Part shown: piece after piece, positions 29,380-38,616 of the stretch
Layout: every line of letters begins with the position of its first letter
Position numbering within the stretch: the first letter of the stretch is position 1
IMG/VR virus record: IMGVR_UViG_3300046352_000068
Coordinates: 1-64,000 of that record
Length of the DNA stretch: 64,000 nucleotides
Reading direction: 5' to 3' (one strand)
Source: a virus
Program-made: the position numbers and the translations under genes
Notes under the pieces: model-generated
The model's input: only the letters and a program-made list of their open reading frames with translations
Database searches by the model: none
Told to the model about the DNA's origin: nothing

Positions 29380-32300
29380 TTACCTAGCATCTTTCTCAAT
29401 CTGCTGTTTTACCTTTTCGTTTACCCTAACAGCTTCCGTGAAAAGTATGTTGGTGGAAGCAAGCAATTCTACTGCTAGTACATACACTAACTTTGATTTA
29501 TCTTCGTAAGATAATTCAATCTCATTACCAAATCTGTCTGTATAACTGTCACTAGTAATCATATTAATAGTGTCAGCCATATCAATAAACGGTCTTACTG
29601 CAATCTCAGGAACACCTCCAATAAAACCAAGTAAAGCATCCCAGGTACTTTGTGGTTTATATTCATATAACTTAGCTCTTTCCTCTTCAGGTAGATCTGA
29701 TTGAACTAAATCAGCCAATGAATTTATAAGTGCCACTACAGCTGTATCTCCTATATTAGGTATTGGAGATAACACATCGGTTGCAAATTTTGTTGTTGCA
29801 GACTTTATGTATTTATCTCTTCGCTTTTCTTTTTCATCTTCATCCTCATCTATACCAAGTATTGAGTTAGCTACAATTATAATTCCTGAATTAATTGTGG
29901 CGGCCATCGCCTCAAATAAAACCATTTCTGCTGCTGTAGCTGAAAGCGACTTGATAGCATCGACCTTATCCTGGTCGCTAGATGCTTTAGACGTAAGTAT
30001 AGTTATGTCTGTAGTTATCTTATCCTTTGCATTAAAAATAAAACTACTGAATGGGAGTATCATTGACCTGGTCATGGTAGTCCATGGATTCTTTGTTGTC
30101 AAGAATTTACCCATCATATCAGATTCAGATACATTTTGCTGAAGATTTACTTGGTCTTCCGCGTAGTCCGCAGCCTTCTTGTTTAGCTCATGATTTTTCC
30201 AATCAAGGTTACTTGTATTAATACCTTGTTTCTTTAAGTCATGTAAATAGTAAGCAAACCAAGAAGCACGAGCAGCGATAACATCACCTTGCTTCAAAAA
30301 GTTATCTAAATATATCTTACCCGCTTTACCTATAAGCTCGGAAGATTTATTTACAAATTCTTCAACTTTAGTTGAGGAACCCAAATCAACCTGATCAATA
30401 ACCTTGTTAGCCGACTCGATAGCTGTTTGTGATTCTAAACCACGATTAGCAATGCCGTACCCTGAGTTCTGTAAGAACTTAGTAGCGTCTTTATTTTTCA
30501 GTAATCTAAATCCTTGAATTGTAGATGCTGGGTCATCCGCTAAATTTATTAGCGTATTTATTAAGGCTGTACCACCTTGCTTAATGAATGATGTAACTGA
30601 TCCTAATGCACGAGAAGTACCATATCGGCTAATAGATTGAATAATCTTAGCAGCAGCCTTCTCGTCTACGGAACCAGTAGCTACATTCTTTGACCTAACT
30701 TCATTTACATAGTAGTTTAATCTATCCTTTATTACCGCTCTATCTTTAGGGTCAGGATATATTTTATCAAATGAAGGAGACTGAGTGAACCCTCTGTATT
30801 GCTGAACGTATGGTGCGGTCTTTATGTCAACTAGCATTTTACGCAATGCAACAGAGTTATTGTAATCAAAGTCAAAACTTAAAACTCTACCCTTAGGCAA
30901 AGATTTAATTCTATTGTTCTTCATCAAAGTACCTGATGGTTTTTGATTTAAGAAATCAAATGCCATTTTATAAATAGATGATTCACCAACATCGCCAACT
31001 TCTTTTTCAACTATCTGTTCAAAAATGTCTGGAGTGTAATCAATATCATCTTCTAATACCGTATTGTATACAGAAGAAGCAATTTGTTTAACTTCTGGAT
31101 AAAACTTCTTATATGTGTTAACCCAAAAATCAACAGCTTCTTTATTTTTAGGGTCAATTAATTCACCTACCTGTTCTGGACTAGAAGCGTCTCTAATTTT
31201 ATCATAAATAGCATTTTCTATTTTACCCTTTTTAACCAACTTGGAATCTTTTGAGTTTAACAATTCTTGAATAGACTCTTCTACTATTTTTTTTCTTCTT
31301 GTAAACTCGTCTTGCTTCTGCTCTTGCGTTCCGTTTACCGATCTTTTTAAAGAAGCATAGGTTTGTCTTTCAAAAACATTTTCTATGTCGTTGAAGTTTT
31401 TTCCATTAGGTTTTGTTTTTTGGAATTTATTAGAATAGGCTTCTTCAATTCTGTCAACAATTGCATTAGCTTGGCTATTTGCATTAGAAATACCTCTAAG
31501 CCCCATTGCATCAAATACCTCAGACCCAACCTTGCGGCTTCTGTGAACTAAGTCTAAGATAGATTTTACTGGAGAAAACGCAGAAGTCCATATTCTTGAT
31601 AGATAATTAATAGGTTTACTACCAAATACTCTTCTAAAACTTTGAGCCACAACCCCTTTATCCTCAAAAGACTTAGCCTTTTCTGCACCTATGTAATTCT
31701 GGTACATAGTCTCCATATTATCAACAATATCATTTACGATATAATTTTCTAACGCTTCGGCAGCTCTGTACGAATCTCTAATAGACATTAAATCCAAATC
31801 CATACTAGTGAAGTTTTTAAGCAACTTCTTAGTATAAGCATCTAATTCCAATTCTTCGTTAGTCAAAGGATTAAAACCGTCTTCTAAAATAGAATCAGCA
31901 ATATCTGTCATTGAATAAAACAACTCCTTTATATTGCTTCTGATTTCAGCTTCGTTCTCTATTGTATCTGGTGCTGTGCCAGCCTCAACAGACATGACAT
32001 AACTCTGAATCTCGGCAAGACTCATGGATGCGTCGATAAGACCAGCTTCCGCTAAGTAATCGTATTGGTCTAGTAAAGTGTTCTTCACTTTCTCTTCTTG
32101 CTTTGCTAACTCGTCTGCAGTAAACGTAGACACAGCATTAATTGAAGCAGCCTTTCTAATTGGCTTCTTAATTGCATCATATACTTGTCTTGCATTCTCT
32201 AAGTATGTGTCAATATCAGTAAACTCAGGAATTACTTTTGCAAAGTCCTTAGCCATTTTAGCTACTGACGCTTGCAAAGTATCTGACTTAGACAACTTCT

Positions 32301-35034
32301 TAATTCTGTTTCTAAAGGTAGTTGCCTCTTTGATACGATCTTGGTAGTCCGCACGCTTGAACATCTTATCCATACGCTCAAACAAACGCTCACGCATAAC
32401 TGGGTTAAGGATGTTTGTCTTAGCTAATGAATTAAGCAATGACTTCTGTTGTGGTTTGCTTAATGCACCACGAGTAATCATTGACTTAATCTTTTCTACT
32501 ACATCTTTTCGCACTTGGTCAGTAGCTTTTTCTGCACCTTTAGCAGCCTTAGCTTCAAGTTTAATTTGGTCTTTAAGTGCAGTCATTTCATTGACTGTTA
32601 CTTTCTTTTGAGTAGGCTCTCCTAATACTTTTTTAGCAGATGGAGCCTTCTTTTCTTTTACACCAAACTCTTTGTTGATATCACGCAACATTTGCTCACG
32701 AGTCACATCATCTGCTTGCTCGTACGCAACTGTTTGTTGCATGTATGCAATACCGCCTTGAACAGCCTCTTTTCTTGGGCGACCACGCTGTAATGCTTTA
32801 TTAACAGCATCAATACCTTTTTGAACAGCATTAACTTGCGTTTCATCAGCAGGCTTAACCTGCTCTTCAACAACAGGTTCAGCTTTAAGTGACTTAGATG
32901 CATCAATAACCAAGATATTCTTAATACCTGGCTTCAATGTTTTTTGGTCAATATCAGTATATCTTACCGCTTCAAAACCTCTTTCTTTTAACGCATCAAA
33001 AACTTTCTTAATATCTTCTTCTGGCAATGCTTCTTCAAACCGAGGGTCGATTAACTCAAAGAAGTTAGCATCTGTAGGTAAACCTAATTCTTCCATTATA
33101 GAATAAGCATCTGCCTCGTCAGCAATCTTACCCTTATCTAAAAAGAATTTAGATACCTCACCATCAGACATTTTAGCATATTCATTAGCCTGACTAGCAT
33201 CTTCTGATACATATAAAGGTCTACCTTCTTCTAGTGATGGTAGATTACCTCCATGAAACACTTCAATAGTTTCGGTTGGTGCTACTTCTTCTGTAGCCAT
33301 CTGAATCATACCGCCTGCTTCAGGTTTTACTTCTTCTGCTTTAACATCTTCTGCTGGTAATGCTGCTAATTCTGCATCATACTTGGCATTTATGTTTTTC
33401 TTTTCATTTGTTGTTTTTGGATTTTCAATCAAATCACCTACACCATCTACTTCACCTGACCAAACAAAAGGACGCATTGGCATTGATTTTAACTCTGCTT
33501 GCCTCCTCGCTTCTATGTCAACTACTTCTTTTCTTTGACCTTCTTCGGCAGTGCCTTGAGGTTCTGCTTGGGTGATTCCTTCCGCCACTTCTCCGCTAAC
33601 TCCGGCTTCTGGCTGTACAGGTACTTCACTTGTTGTTTGCTTTTGAACGGCATCTTTTTGTTGTTTAAGGTTATTTTGTTGTTTAAGTAAATCGTCTAAT
33701 AGTAACTCCTTCGCACTCTTATCCATAGATGCATCATCTATAATAGACTTAGCACTATTAAAGTTCTCCTCTAACTTATCATCAATGTCAAATATCTGCT
33801 TCACTTGATCAGCAGATAAGTTGGCTGCAATTGCTTCGTTTTTTGCCATGATGGCTTCATTCTCCGCAACGAGTTCGTCAATCTTTTTGTTAACAATTTT
33901 GTTTACACGAGGATCAACATCATCGCCATGCTCAAGGTTGAGGCTTTGGATGGTATTTAAGTTATTGTTTAACTTATCTCTTTGCTCTTTAGGGATTATC
34001 TTACTAGCCACATATCTACGTGCAGCACCAACACCCTCACCTGCTAAAGATACACCACCACTCCCAACAAGACCAAGTACAGCACTATTAGCTGATTTTT
34101 TTAGTATATCAGAAATATTAATTTCTTCTCCCTTTGTTATTTTGTCTGAGGTTTCCTGAATTAAGGTAGTAGCACCCTCTGATAATCCCTCCAACCCCAT
34201 GTCCTTAACAACGGATGTAACAACACCTTCAGCAATAGCTCTTGCTGCAGTAGGAGAACCAACGGCATTGCCAATTGCTTTGCCAATAATGCCACGTGTA
34301 ATGCCTTCTGTTTTTTGCTCTACAACGCCATATATACCAGCATTTATCAAATCACCAATACCAACATTGCCTTTGGATTCAGTGATATCATCGGACCGTT
34401 TGCCTGCTGCAACAGAGACACCTAATAACGCTGGATTAATTGAATAAGAAGCAATTGCAGGTAGTGATTCTACAGTGGTTTTTAATCCTTGATAAAGAAT
34501 ATTTTTAACTGATTCTGCATTTGGATTGTTTTTGAATTTTATTAATTCATCAATCGCAGACACCTCTTGTTGTCTAGTCTTCTTGTATATGTCTTCCGAC
34601 TTTTTATTTAAAAAATCGGTAGCCTCTTGGGATGTTTCTGCCATCTGACCCATAGGTGTAGTAGCCGATAACGAATCTCGGATCTGTTTTTTTACAGAGG
34701 AAGGTAGCTTATTGAATTCACTGGAACGACCGGTAGCACTAGCAACAATGTCTAATGCTGCATTCTGTGCGAAAGCAGGAATAGATGCTATGTTAGCTAA
34801 TGTTTTTACACCAGCCCCTTTGAGCGTATTCCAAAGGTCGTCAATCATTCCGATTTCTTCCTTATCCTCTTTTAACTGAGAACCCGATAAAGATTTCGTA
34901 GGTTGAGATACAGATTTTGAATCCAAAGTAGTGGAACTTGCTACTTGTGGTTGGACTTTTTTTTTTACAGGTGTAGGTTTTTGAGCACCAACAATTGCCG
35001 AGCTAAAGTCTATATCTTGTTCTAATTCCGCCAT
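29380..35034 (-). CDS. Giant polyvalent/ejection protein with ART-like domain
   Basis: An 1884-residue protein. It has a disordered N-terminus, helical hydrophobic patches at about 70-340, coiled Gln/Lys segments at about 340-470, an ADP-ribosyltransferase-like domain at about 590-715 (VFHGGNLP, then GRPLYVSEDASQANEYA), long helical middle parts and a hydrophobic segment near 1695-1725 before an acidic turn. This mix is typical of large polyvalent proteins packed in phage heads and injected with the DNA. Its stop is at the two-way terminator. The first 13 codons overlap the end of the upstream gene. Confidence 0.8.
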   Translation of the reverse strand: MAELEQDIDFSSAIVGAQKPTPVKKKVQPQVASSTTLDSKSVSQPTKSLSGSQLKEDKEEIGMIDDLWNTLKGAGVKTLANIASIPAFAQNAALDIVASATGRSSEFNKLPSSVKKQIRDSLSATTPMGQMAETSQEATDFLNKKSEDIYKKTRQQEVSAIDELIKFKNNPNAESVKNILYQGLKTTVESLPAIASYSINPALLGVSVAAGKRSDDITESKGNVGIGDLINAGIYGVVEQKTEGITRGIIGKAIGNAVGSPTAARAIAEGVVTSVVKDMGLEGLSEGATTLIQETSDKITKGEEINISDILKKSANSAVLGLVGSGGVSLAGEGVGAARRYVASKIIPKEQRDKLNNNLNTIQSLNLEHGDDVDPRVNKIVNKKIDELVAENEAIMAKNEAIAANLSADQVKQIFDIDDKLEENFNSAKSIIDDASMDKSAKELLLDDLLKQQNNLKQQKDAVQKQTTSEVPVQPEAGVSGEVAEGITQAEPQGTAEEGQRKEVVDIEARRQAELKSMPMRPFVWSGEVDGVGDLIENPKTTNEKKNINAKYDAELAALPAEDVKAEEVKPEAGGMIQMATEEVAPTETIEVFHGGNLPSLEEGRPLYVSEDASQANEYAKMSDGEVSKFFLDKGKIADEADAYSIMEELGLPTDANFFELIDPRFEEALPEEDIKKVFDALKERGFEAVRYTDIDQKTLKPGIKNILVIDASKSLKAEPVVEEQVKPADETQVNAVQKGIDAVNKALQRGRPRKEAVQGGIAYMQQTVAYEQADDVTREQMLRDINKEFGVKEKKAPSAKKVLGEPTQKKVTVNEMTALKDQIKLEAKAAKGAEKATDQVRKDVVEKIKSMITRGALSKPQQKSLLNSLAKTNILNPVMRERLFERMDKMFKRADYQDRIKEATTFRNRIKKLSKSDTLQASVAKMAKDFAKVIPEFTDIDTYLENARQVYDAIKKPIRKAASINAVSTFTADELAKQEEKVKNTLLDQYDYLAEAGLIDASMSLAEIQSYVMSVEAGTAPDTIENEAEIRSNIKELFYSMTDIADSILEDGFNPLTNEELELDAYTKKLLKNFTSMDLDLMSIRDSYRAAEALENYIVNDIVDNMETMYQNYIGAEKAKSFEDKGVVAQSFRRVFGSKPINYLSRIWTSAFSPVKSILDLVHRSRKVGSEVFDAMGLRGISNANSQANAIVDRIEEAYSNKFQKTKPNGKNFNDIENVFERQTYASLKRSVNGTQEQKQDEFTRRKKIVEESIQELLNSKDSKLVKKGKIENAIYDKIRDASSPEQVGELIDPKNKEAVDFWVNTYKKFYPEVKQIASSVYNTVLEDDIDYTPDIFEQIVEKEVGDVGESSIYKMAFDFLNQKPSGTLMKNNRIKSLPKGRVLSFDFDYNNSVALRKMLVDIKTAPYVQQYRGFTQSPSFDKIYPDPKDRAVIKDRLNYYVNEVRSKNVATGSVDEKAAAKIIQSISRYGTSRALGSVTSFIKQGGTALINTLINLADDPASTIQGFRLLKNKDATKFLQNSGYGIANRGLESQTAIESANKVIDQVDLGSSTKVEEFVNKSSELIGKAGKIYLDNFLKQGDVIAARASWFAYYLHDLKKQGINTSNLDWKNHELNKKAADYAEDQVNLQQNVSESDMMGKFLTTKNPWTTMTRSMILPFSSFIFNAKDKITTDITILTSKASSDQDKVDAIKSLSATAAEMVLFEAMAATINSGIIIVANSILGIDEDEDEKEKRRDKYIKSATTKFATDVLSPIPNIGDTAVVALINSLADLVQSDLPEEERAKLYEYKPQSTWDALLGFIGGVPEIAVRPFIDMADTINMITSDSYTDRFGNEIELSYEDKSKLVYVLAVELLASTNILFTEAVRVNEKVKQQIEKDAR

Positions 35035-36542
35035 TTATATGTTTTGTTAGGAAATTGTTTAATAATTTTAGCTTTAATTTCTTCGTCAGTTAAGTTTTCG
35101 CCTCTATCCTGGGCAGCTTTTCTGGCAGCATTCATATCAAATGTCATTGTCTCTTTCTTTGCGGGCTTTATATTGACACCTCTTAAGTCCGCTTCTTCAA
35201 CCGCTTCATCAAAATCAGCAATTCCTTCTGATACATTTGATTTGCCTGTCATATAGGCATATGCCTGAGCTGGAGTTCTGAATTCCTGAATAACCTCTTC
35301 TTTTGTTTTACCACGAGGAATGCCTTTTAATACGTTTGTACCATCAGCTCTTTGCACTACAACTGGCTGTCTTACTCCATTATCAATAGCCACTTGCTTA
35401 ACTTCTCCAAATCTATTTAAACCACCTGTTGGATCCATAAACTCTAAAGCAGCTTTAGCTTTGTTAATATTTCTAGTCAACCTCTTCTCTTCCTTCAATT
35501 CAAATACAGAAGGTTTGTCAGCTTTCTCGGCTCTTTGAGGAGCATACCCTTGTGTCTGCGATTCTTTCTGTCCAACGCCAACTTCGATTTGGTCTCTAAC
35601 GTACGCTTCTGCAGCCTTTTGCTGTGTAGGAGTTAACTTAGGCGTTAGTACACCATTCACTCTTTCTGCTGTGATTATTTTGTCAGCAGGAACTCCTTTT
35701 GCAATAAGTGCTTTTTTCTCAGACTCTGTTTCTGCGGCTTGATATCCACCAGCATAGTCAATTAGTATACTAGTAGCTTTAAACGGAGTTACAGTCATCG
35801 CTGTTACCTGAGCACTTACCGCTGCTTGATACTTAGGATTCTCTCTAGCATTCTCACTAACCTTAATTTTACCCCCACCTAAATCTGTTACCTCTCCAAA
35901 TTCAGCAACACGTTTTAAGAATGTAGAAATTCCGTCATTTAAATCAACCCTCTTATCAACGATATTACTTTCGTTTATCATCGATACTGGGCTATAAACA
36001 TTACTAGTACTATCTACCTTACCGGTTTGAGGATTAGCTTTAGTTCCGTAAATACGCAATGAATCAGGATTTACATAAAGTTGGCCATCCTTAATATCTA
36101 ATTGTTGTCCATATTTTTCTGAACGATATCTTCCAAATCCAGACATCTCGCCACTTTCGTTCATTTTTTGGATTTTACTTAAAATACCTGCATTTAACTT
36201 AACGGCTTTAGACACATTGCCCCAATCAGTCATAAGCGTATTTTTCTTTAGCTTATAGTCTGACATGTTAATAGCACCTCTTTTCAATAAATCATATTGA
36301 GTTTTAAGTGCATTTCTAGCCTGATCAACACCTTTGTATAAATATTCGTTTAAGGTTTGGTCTGTCGTAGTTTCGTACTCTCCAATTTTCTGAAAGGTAG
36401 TTGCAAAATCATCTTCAATTACTTGTCGCTTATCGTCTCTGTCTTTCTTTACCTCATTGTATTGATCAAATAATTGCGTACCAATTTTACCCCAATCTGT
36501 TGGAGGTACTTGATTACCTATATATCCTGCAAATTCTGCCAT
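35022..36542 (-). CDS. Putative internal virion/ejection protein (506 residues)
   Basis: Predominantly helical, Lys/Glu/Gln-rich protein; its N-terminus contains GNQVPPTDWGKIGTQLFDQY. No enzymatic motif is seen. It lies between the Gln/Ala-rich 288-residue protein and the giant 1884-residue protein, the position of T7 gp15-like ejection proteins in podoviruses and of similar crAss-like cargo proteins. Its role in DNA ejection is inferred from position and composition. It overlaps the next gene by 13 bases. Confidence 0.65.
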   Translation of the reverse strand: MAEFAGYIGNQVPPTDWGKIGTQLFDQYNEVKKDRDDKRQVIEDDFATTFQKIGEYETTTDQTLNEYLYKGVDQARNALKTQYDLLKRGAINMSDYKLKKNTLMTDWGNVSKAVKLNAGILSKIQKMNESGEMSGFGRYRSEKYGQQLDIKDGQLYVNPDSLRIYGTKANPQTGKVDSTSNVYSPVSMINESNIVDKRVDLNDGISTFLKRVAEFGEVTDLGGGKIKVSENARENPKYQAAVSAQVTAMTVTPFKATSILIDYAGGYQAAETESEKKALIAKGVPADKIITAERVNGVLTPKLTPTQQKAAEAYVRDQIEVGVGQKESQTQGYAPQRAEKADKPSVFELKEEKRLTRNINKAKAALEFMDPTGGLNRFGEVKQVAIDNGVRQPVVVQRADGTNVLKGIPRGKTKEEVIQEFRTPAQAYAYMTGKSNVSEGIADFDEAVEEADLRGVNIKPAKKETMTFDMNAARKAAQDRGENLTDEEIKAKIIKQFPNKTYKWRN

Positions 36543-36552
36543 GTTTTATTAA

Positions 36553-37419
36553 TTAACGTATAGATCCTGTCAAACCACTTAAACCTAAAAAGTTTTCGTA
36601 TTGGCCTTGTCCATATCTAAGATTAGATAAGTAGTCGTTCTGTAATTGAGATTCATAACCGGCTCTTGCATTATCATAGTAATTTGACGGCATACTTGTT
36701 AATGATGGAGTCATCGCGTTCATTGCATTTGCTGTGTTGGCCTGACTAACCGGTGTGTTTATTTGACCACGCATTTGTTGCAACTGAGGAGTAAGTGCTT
36801 CGTAAGCATTTTTTTGAATCTGAGTACCAGTTAGTGTACCATTTCTATTCAATCCTTGTGCCGCTTGTTGTTCAAACAAAGGTCTATTTGCTAAGCTCTG
36901 AGCCATAACATTACCAGCCGTTTGAGCTAATCCTTGAATCCCTGCATTTATTTGACTCTGCCCTGCCGCTGCTGCACCCTGAGCACCTAACAATCTCTGT
37001 TGTTCTAAAGCAGCTTGTCTTGCTAAATTACGCTGCTCGACATTTTGTGCATTTTGTGCTTGGTATAAGTCTCTCTCGTATTGTGCTTGTTGTGCTTGTG
37101 CTGCTAAAGCTAAGTCTTCAGCACGACCTTGTGTATTCAAGGCCGTTAATCCACCAAGAACTCCTGCTGCACCAATATCTTGTAAACCTTGAAGTTGTTG
37201 TGCTTGACGTGCTTGAACGTTTTGTTGAGCCATGTCTAAACCAAGAGTTGGAACTTGTAGGTTTCTGAATCTGTCAGCCTCTTGCATTTGAGCAATAGAT
37301 TGAGCTGCTTTTGCTGCGGCTTGCTGAGCTTCACCTTTGGCGTTAGCTCCTTGAATGATATTCATCGCAGACCCACCTGCGGCAATACCTCCTAAAATTA
37401 TTGTTGATGCTGCGGGCAT
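36553..37419 (-). CDS. Gln/Ala-rich internal virion protein
   Basis: A 288-residue protein with a Gly/Ala-rich hydrophobic N-terminus (TIILGGIAAGGSAMNII) followed by long Ala/Gln heptad-like helices. T7 gp14-like core proteins have the same design (short membrane-active N-terminus and amphipathic helices). It is the first of the three putative ejection proteins in transcription order. No sequence-level family match is claimed. Confidence 0.65.
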   Translation of the reverse strand: MPAASTIILGGIAAGGSAMNIIQGANAKGEAQQAAAKAAQSIAQMQEADRFRNLQVPTLGLDMAQQNVQARQAQQLQGLQDIGAAGVLGGLTALNTQGRAEDLALAAQAQQAQYERDLYQAQNAQNVEQRNLARQAALEQQRLLGAQGAAAAGQSQINAGIQGLAQTAGNVMAQSLANRPLFEQQAAQGLNRNGTLTGTQIQKNAYEALTPQLQQMRGQINTPVSQANTANAMNAMTPSLTSMPSNYYDNARAGYESQLQNDYLSNLRYGQGQYENFLGLSGLTGSIR

Positions 37420-37420
37420 A

Positions 37421-37828
37421 TTATAACTGTTTTATCATTTCTGTGCAGTTTGTGGAAGACTTTTGAAATCCACAATTCTCGTATTTACTAATCAAACTAT
37501 TGTTAATAAGACAAGTCCAAACTGCTTTATGTCCAGCTTCTTTACAAGCCTGTGATATTGTTTCAATCAATAACTCAATAGCCTCGTGCCTATCCTTGTC
37601 TTTGTATTCAAAATTAGATACTATAAACTCGCAAAATGCGATTCCGGAATTCGTGAAATAGGCAAATCCTGCACATATATTCACGTTTTCTTTTGAAATC
37701 ATAAAACCACCTAATCCATTGTTGGGTAACATTTCTTTCGGAGGGGCTTGCCATCTCCAATCTTGCCACCATTTTACCAACGTATTATCGTAGTCACTTT
37801 CGTTTAGTAACCTAATATTAAATTTCAT
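37421..37828 (-). CDS. GNAT-fold N-acetyltransferase
   Basis: A 135-residue acetyl-CoA-dependent acetyltransferase by pattern: an N-terminal NIRLLNESDY, strand GGFMISKENVNICAGFAYF, a central strand AFCEFIVSN, a helix with EAIELLIETISQAC and a C-terminal KYENCGFQKSST, which matches the GNAT 'Y...GF' end. It sits among virion genes, as in several Bacteroidota phages, so it may modify a virion or host surface component. Substrate unknown. Confidence 0.75.
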   Translation of the reverse strand: MKFNIRLLNESDYDNTLVKWWQDWRWQAPPKEMLPNNGLGGFMISKENVNICAGFAYFTNSGIAFCEFIVSNFEYKDKDRHEAIELLIETISQACKEAGHKAVWTCLINNSLISKYENCGFQKSSTNCTEMIKQL

Positions 37829-37849
37829 TCTACAAATATAATTAAATTA

Positions 37850-38578
37850 TCAAGGATAACTCTTGAAAACATCAGAAGTTACCATAAACATTTCAGTGTA
37901 ATCAGTATCGCTGTTTGTGAACTCTACGCTAAGGTATGTGCCTCTTGTTGGTGTAGACTCTGCTACCGGGTTCTTTTCATAAAGAATAAAGCTACCATTA
38001 GTCGGTTCGGTTCCTGTTACATTAACTGTAACCGTTGTTGCGGTGTGTGCGGTAATCGGCCCAATCAATGTTAGTACACCTGCGTTAACCCAATAAAGGT
38101 TGTCGCCTGTGCTAATAATGTCACCTATATTAAACGTGAACGTAAGTAATCCTGCAGCGTAAGTTGTCACATTACCAATGCCCTGAACAGATGTCATTGA
38201 CACATCATTGTTTGATGAGCTCAATCTTCGAATGTAAGCGTACCAAGTTCCTTCTTTTAACTCATACCACGTCGAATCAATTTCACCAGCACCTTGGTCA
38301 GATATGATAGCTGTATCCCAAGCTGTTGTAGAGTTGGTAGCAATTGTTTTAAACGACTTAGTTTGATACGGCTCATTATTGAACACCGTAGTAATCTTCG
38401 ATGGATAAAGTACACCGTAGTAGCTGTTGCGTACCGGGTTTGAGTTATGCTTATAAAGATTACCGTTCTTGAACGTATACAAATAATTATTCATAGACAC
38501 CATCCACTCAGGTAAGTATGAGTGGTATGATGTCCATCCTGACAATCTTGGTGAATATGTTATTGTATAGTTAGCCAT
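37850..38578 (-). CDS. Tail-associated protein (242 residues)
   Basis: A beta-rich protein with GWTSYHSYLPEWMVSMNN (about 14-31), LYTFKNGNLYKHNS and NSYYGVLYPSKITTVFN. This 'GWTS..S..P.WM...N...YT.KNG.LY.HN' signature is typical of a tail protein found in crAss-like and other podovirus-like phages of Bacteroidota. It is next to the BACON-containing tail protein and has its own promoter. Confidence 0.7.
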   Translation of the reverse strand: MANYTITYSPRLSGWTSYHSYLPEWMVSMNNYLYTFKNGNLYKHNSNPVRNSYYGVLYPSKITTVFNNEPYQTKSFKTIATNSTTAWDTAIISDQGAGEIDSTWYELKEGTWYAYIRRLSSSNNDVSMTSVQGIGNVTTYAAGLLTFTFNIGDIISTGDNLYWVNAGVLTLIGPITAHTATTVTVNVTGTEPTNGSFILYEKNPVAESTPTRGTYLSVEFTNSDTDYTEMFMVTSDVFKSYP

Positions 38579-38586
38579 TTCTTATG

Positions 38587-38616
38587 CAAATTTACTTATT
38601 TAATTATACAGGACAA
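38587..38616 (-). promoter_or_regulatory. Promoter for the 37850-38578 gene
   Basis: On the minus strand TTG (38616-38614), a 19-base spacer and TAAATTTG (38594-38587) match the Bacteroidota promoter exactly; it overlaps the 3' end of the 1380-residue gene. Start of transcription would be right before ATG 38578, implying a very short or no leader. Confidence 0.65.

Noticed and set aside
29807-34447. Plus-strand frames of 62-112 residues across the 1884-residue gene
   Set aside because: They are scattered antisense frames without coupling or motifs, inside a continuous conserved-type minus-strand gene.
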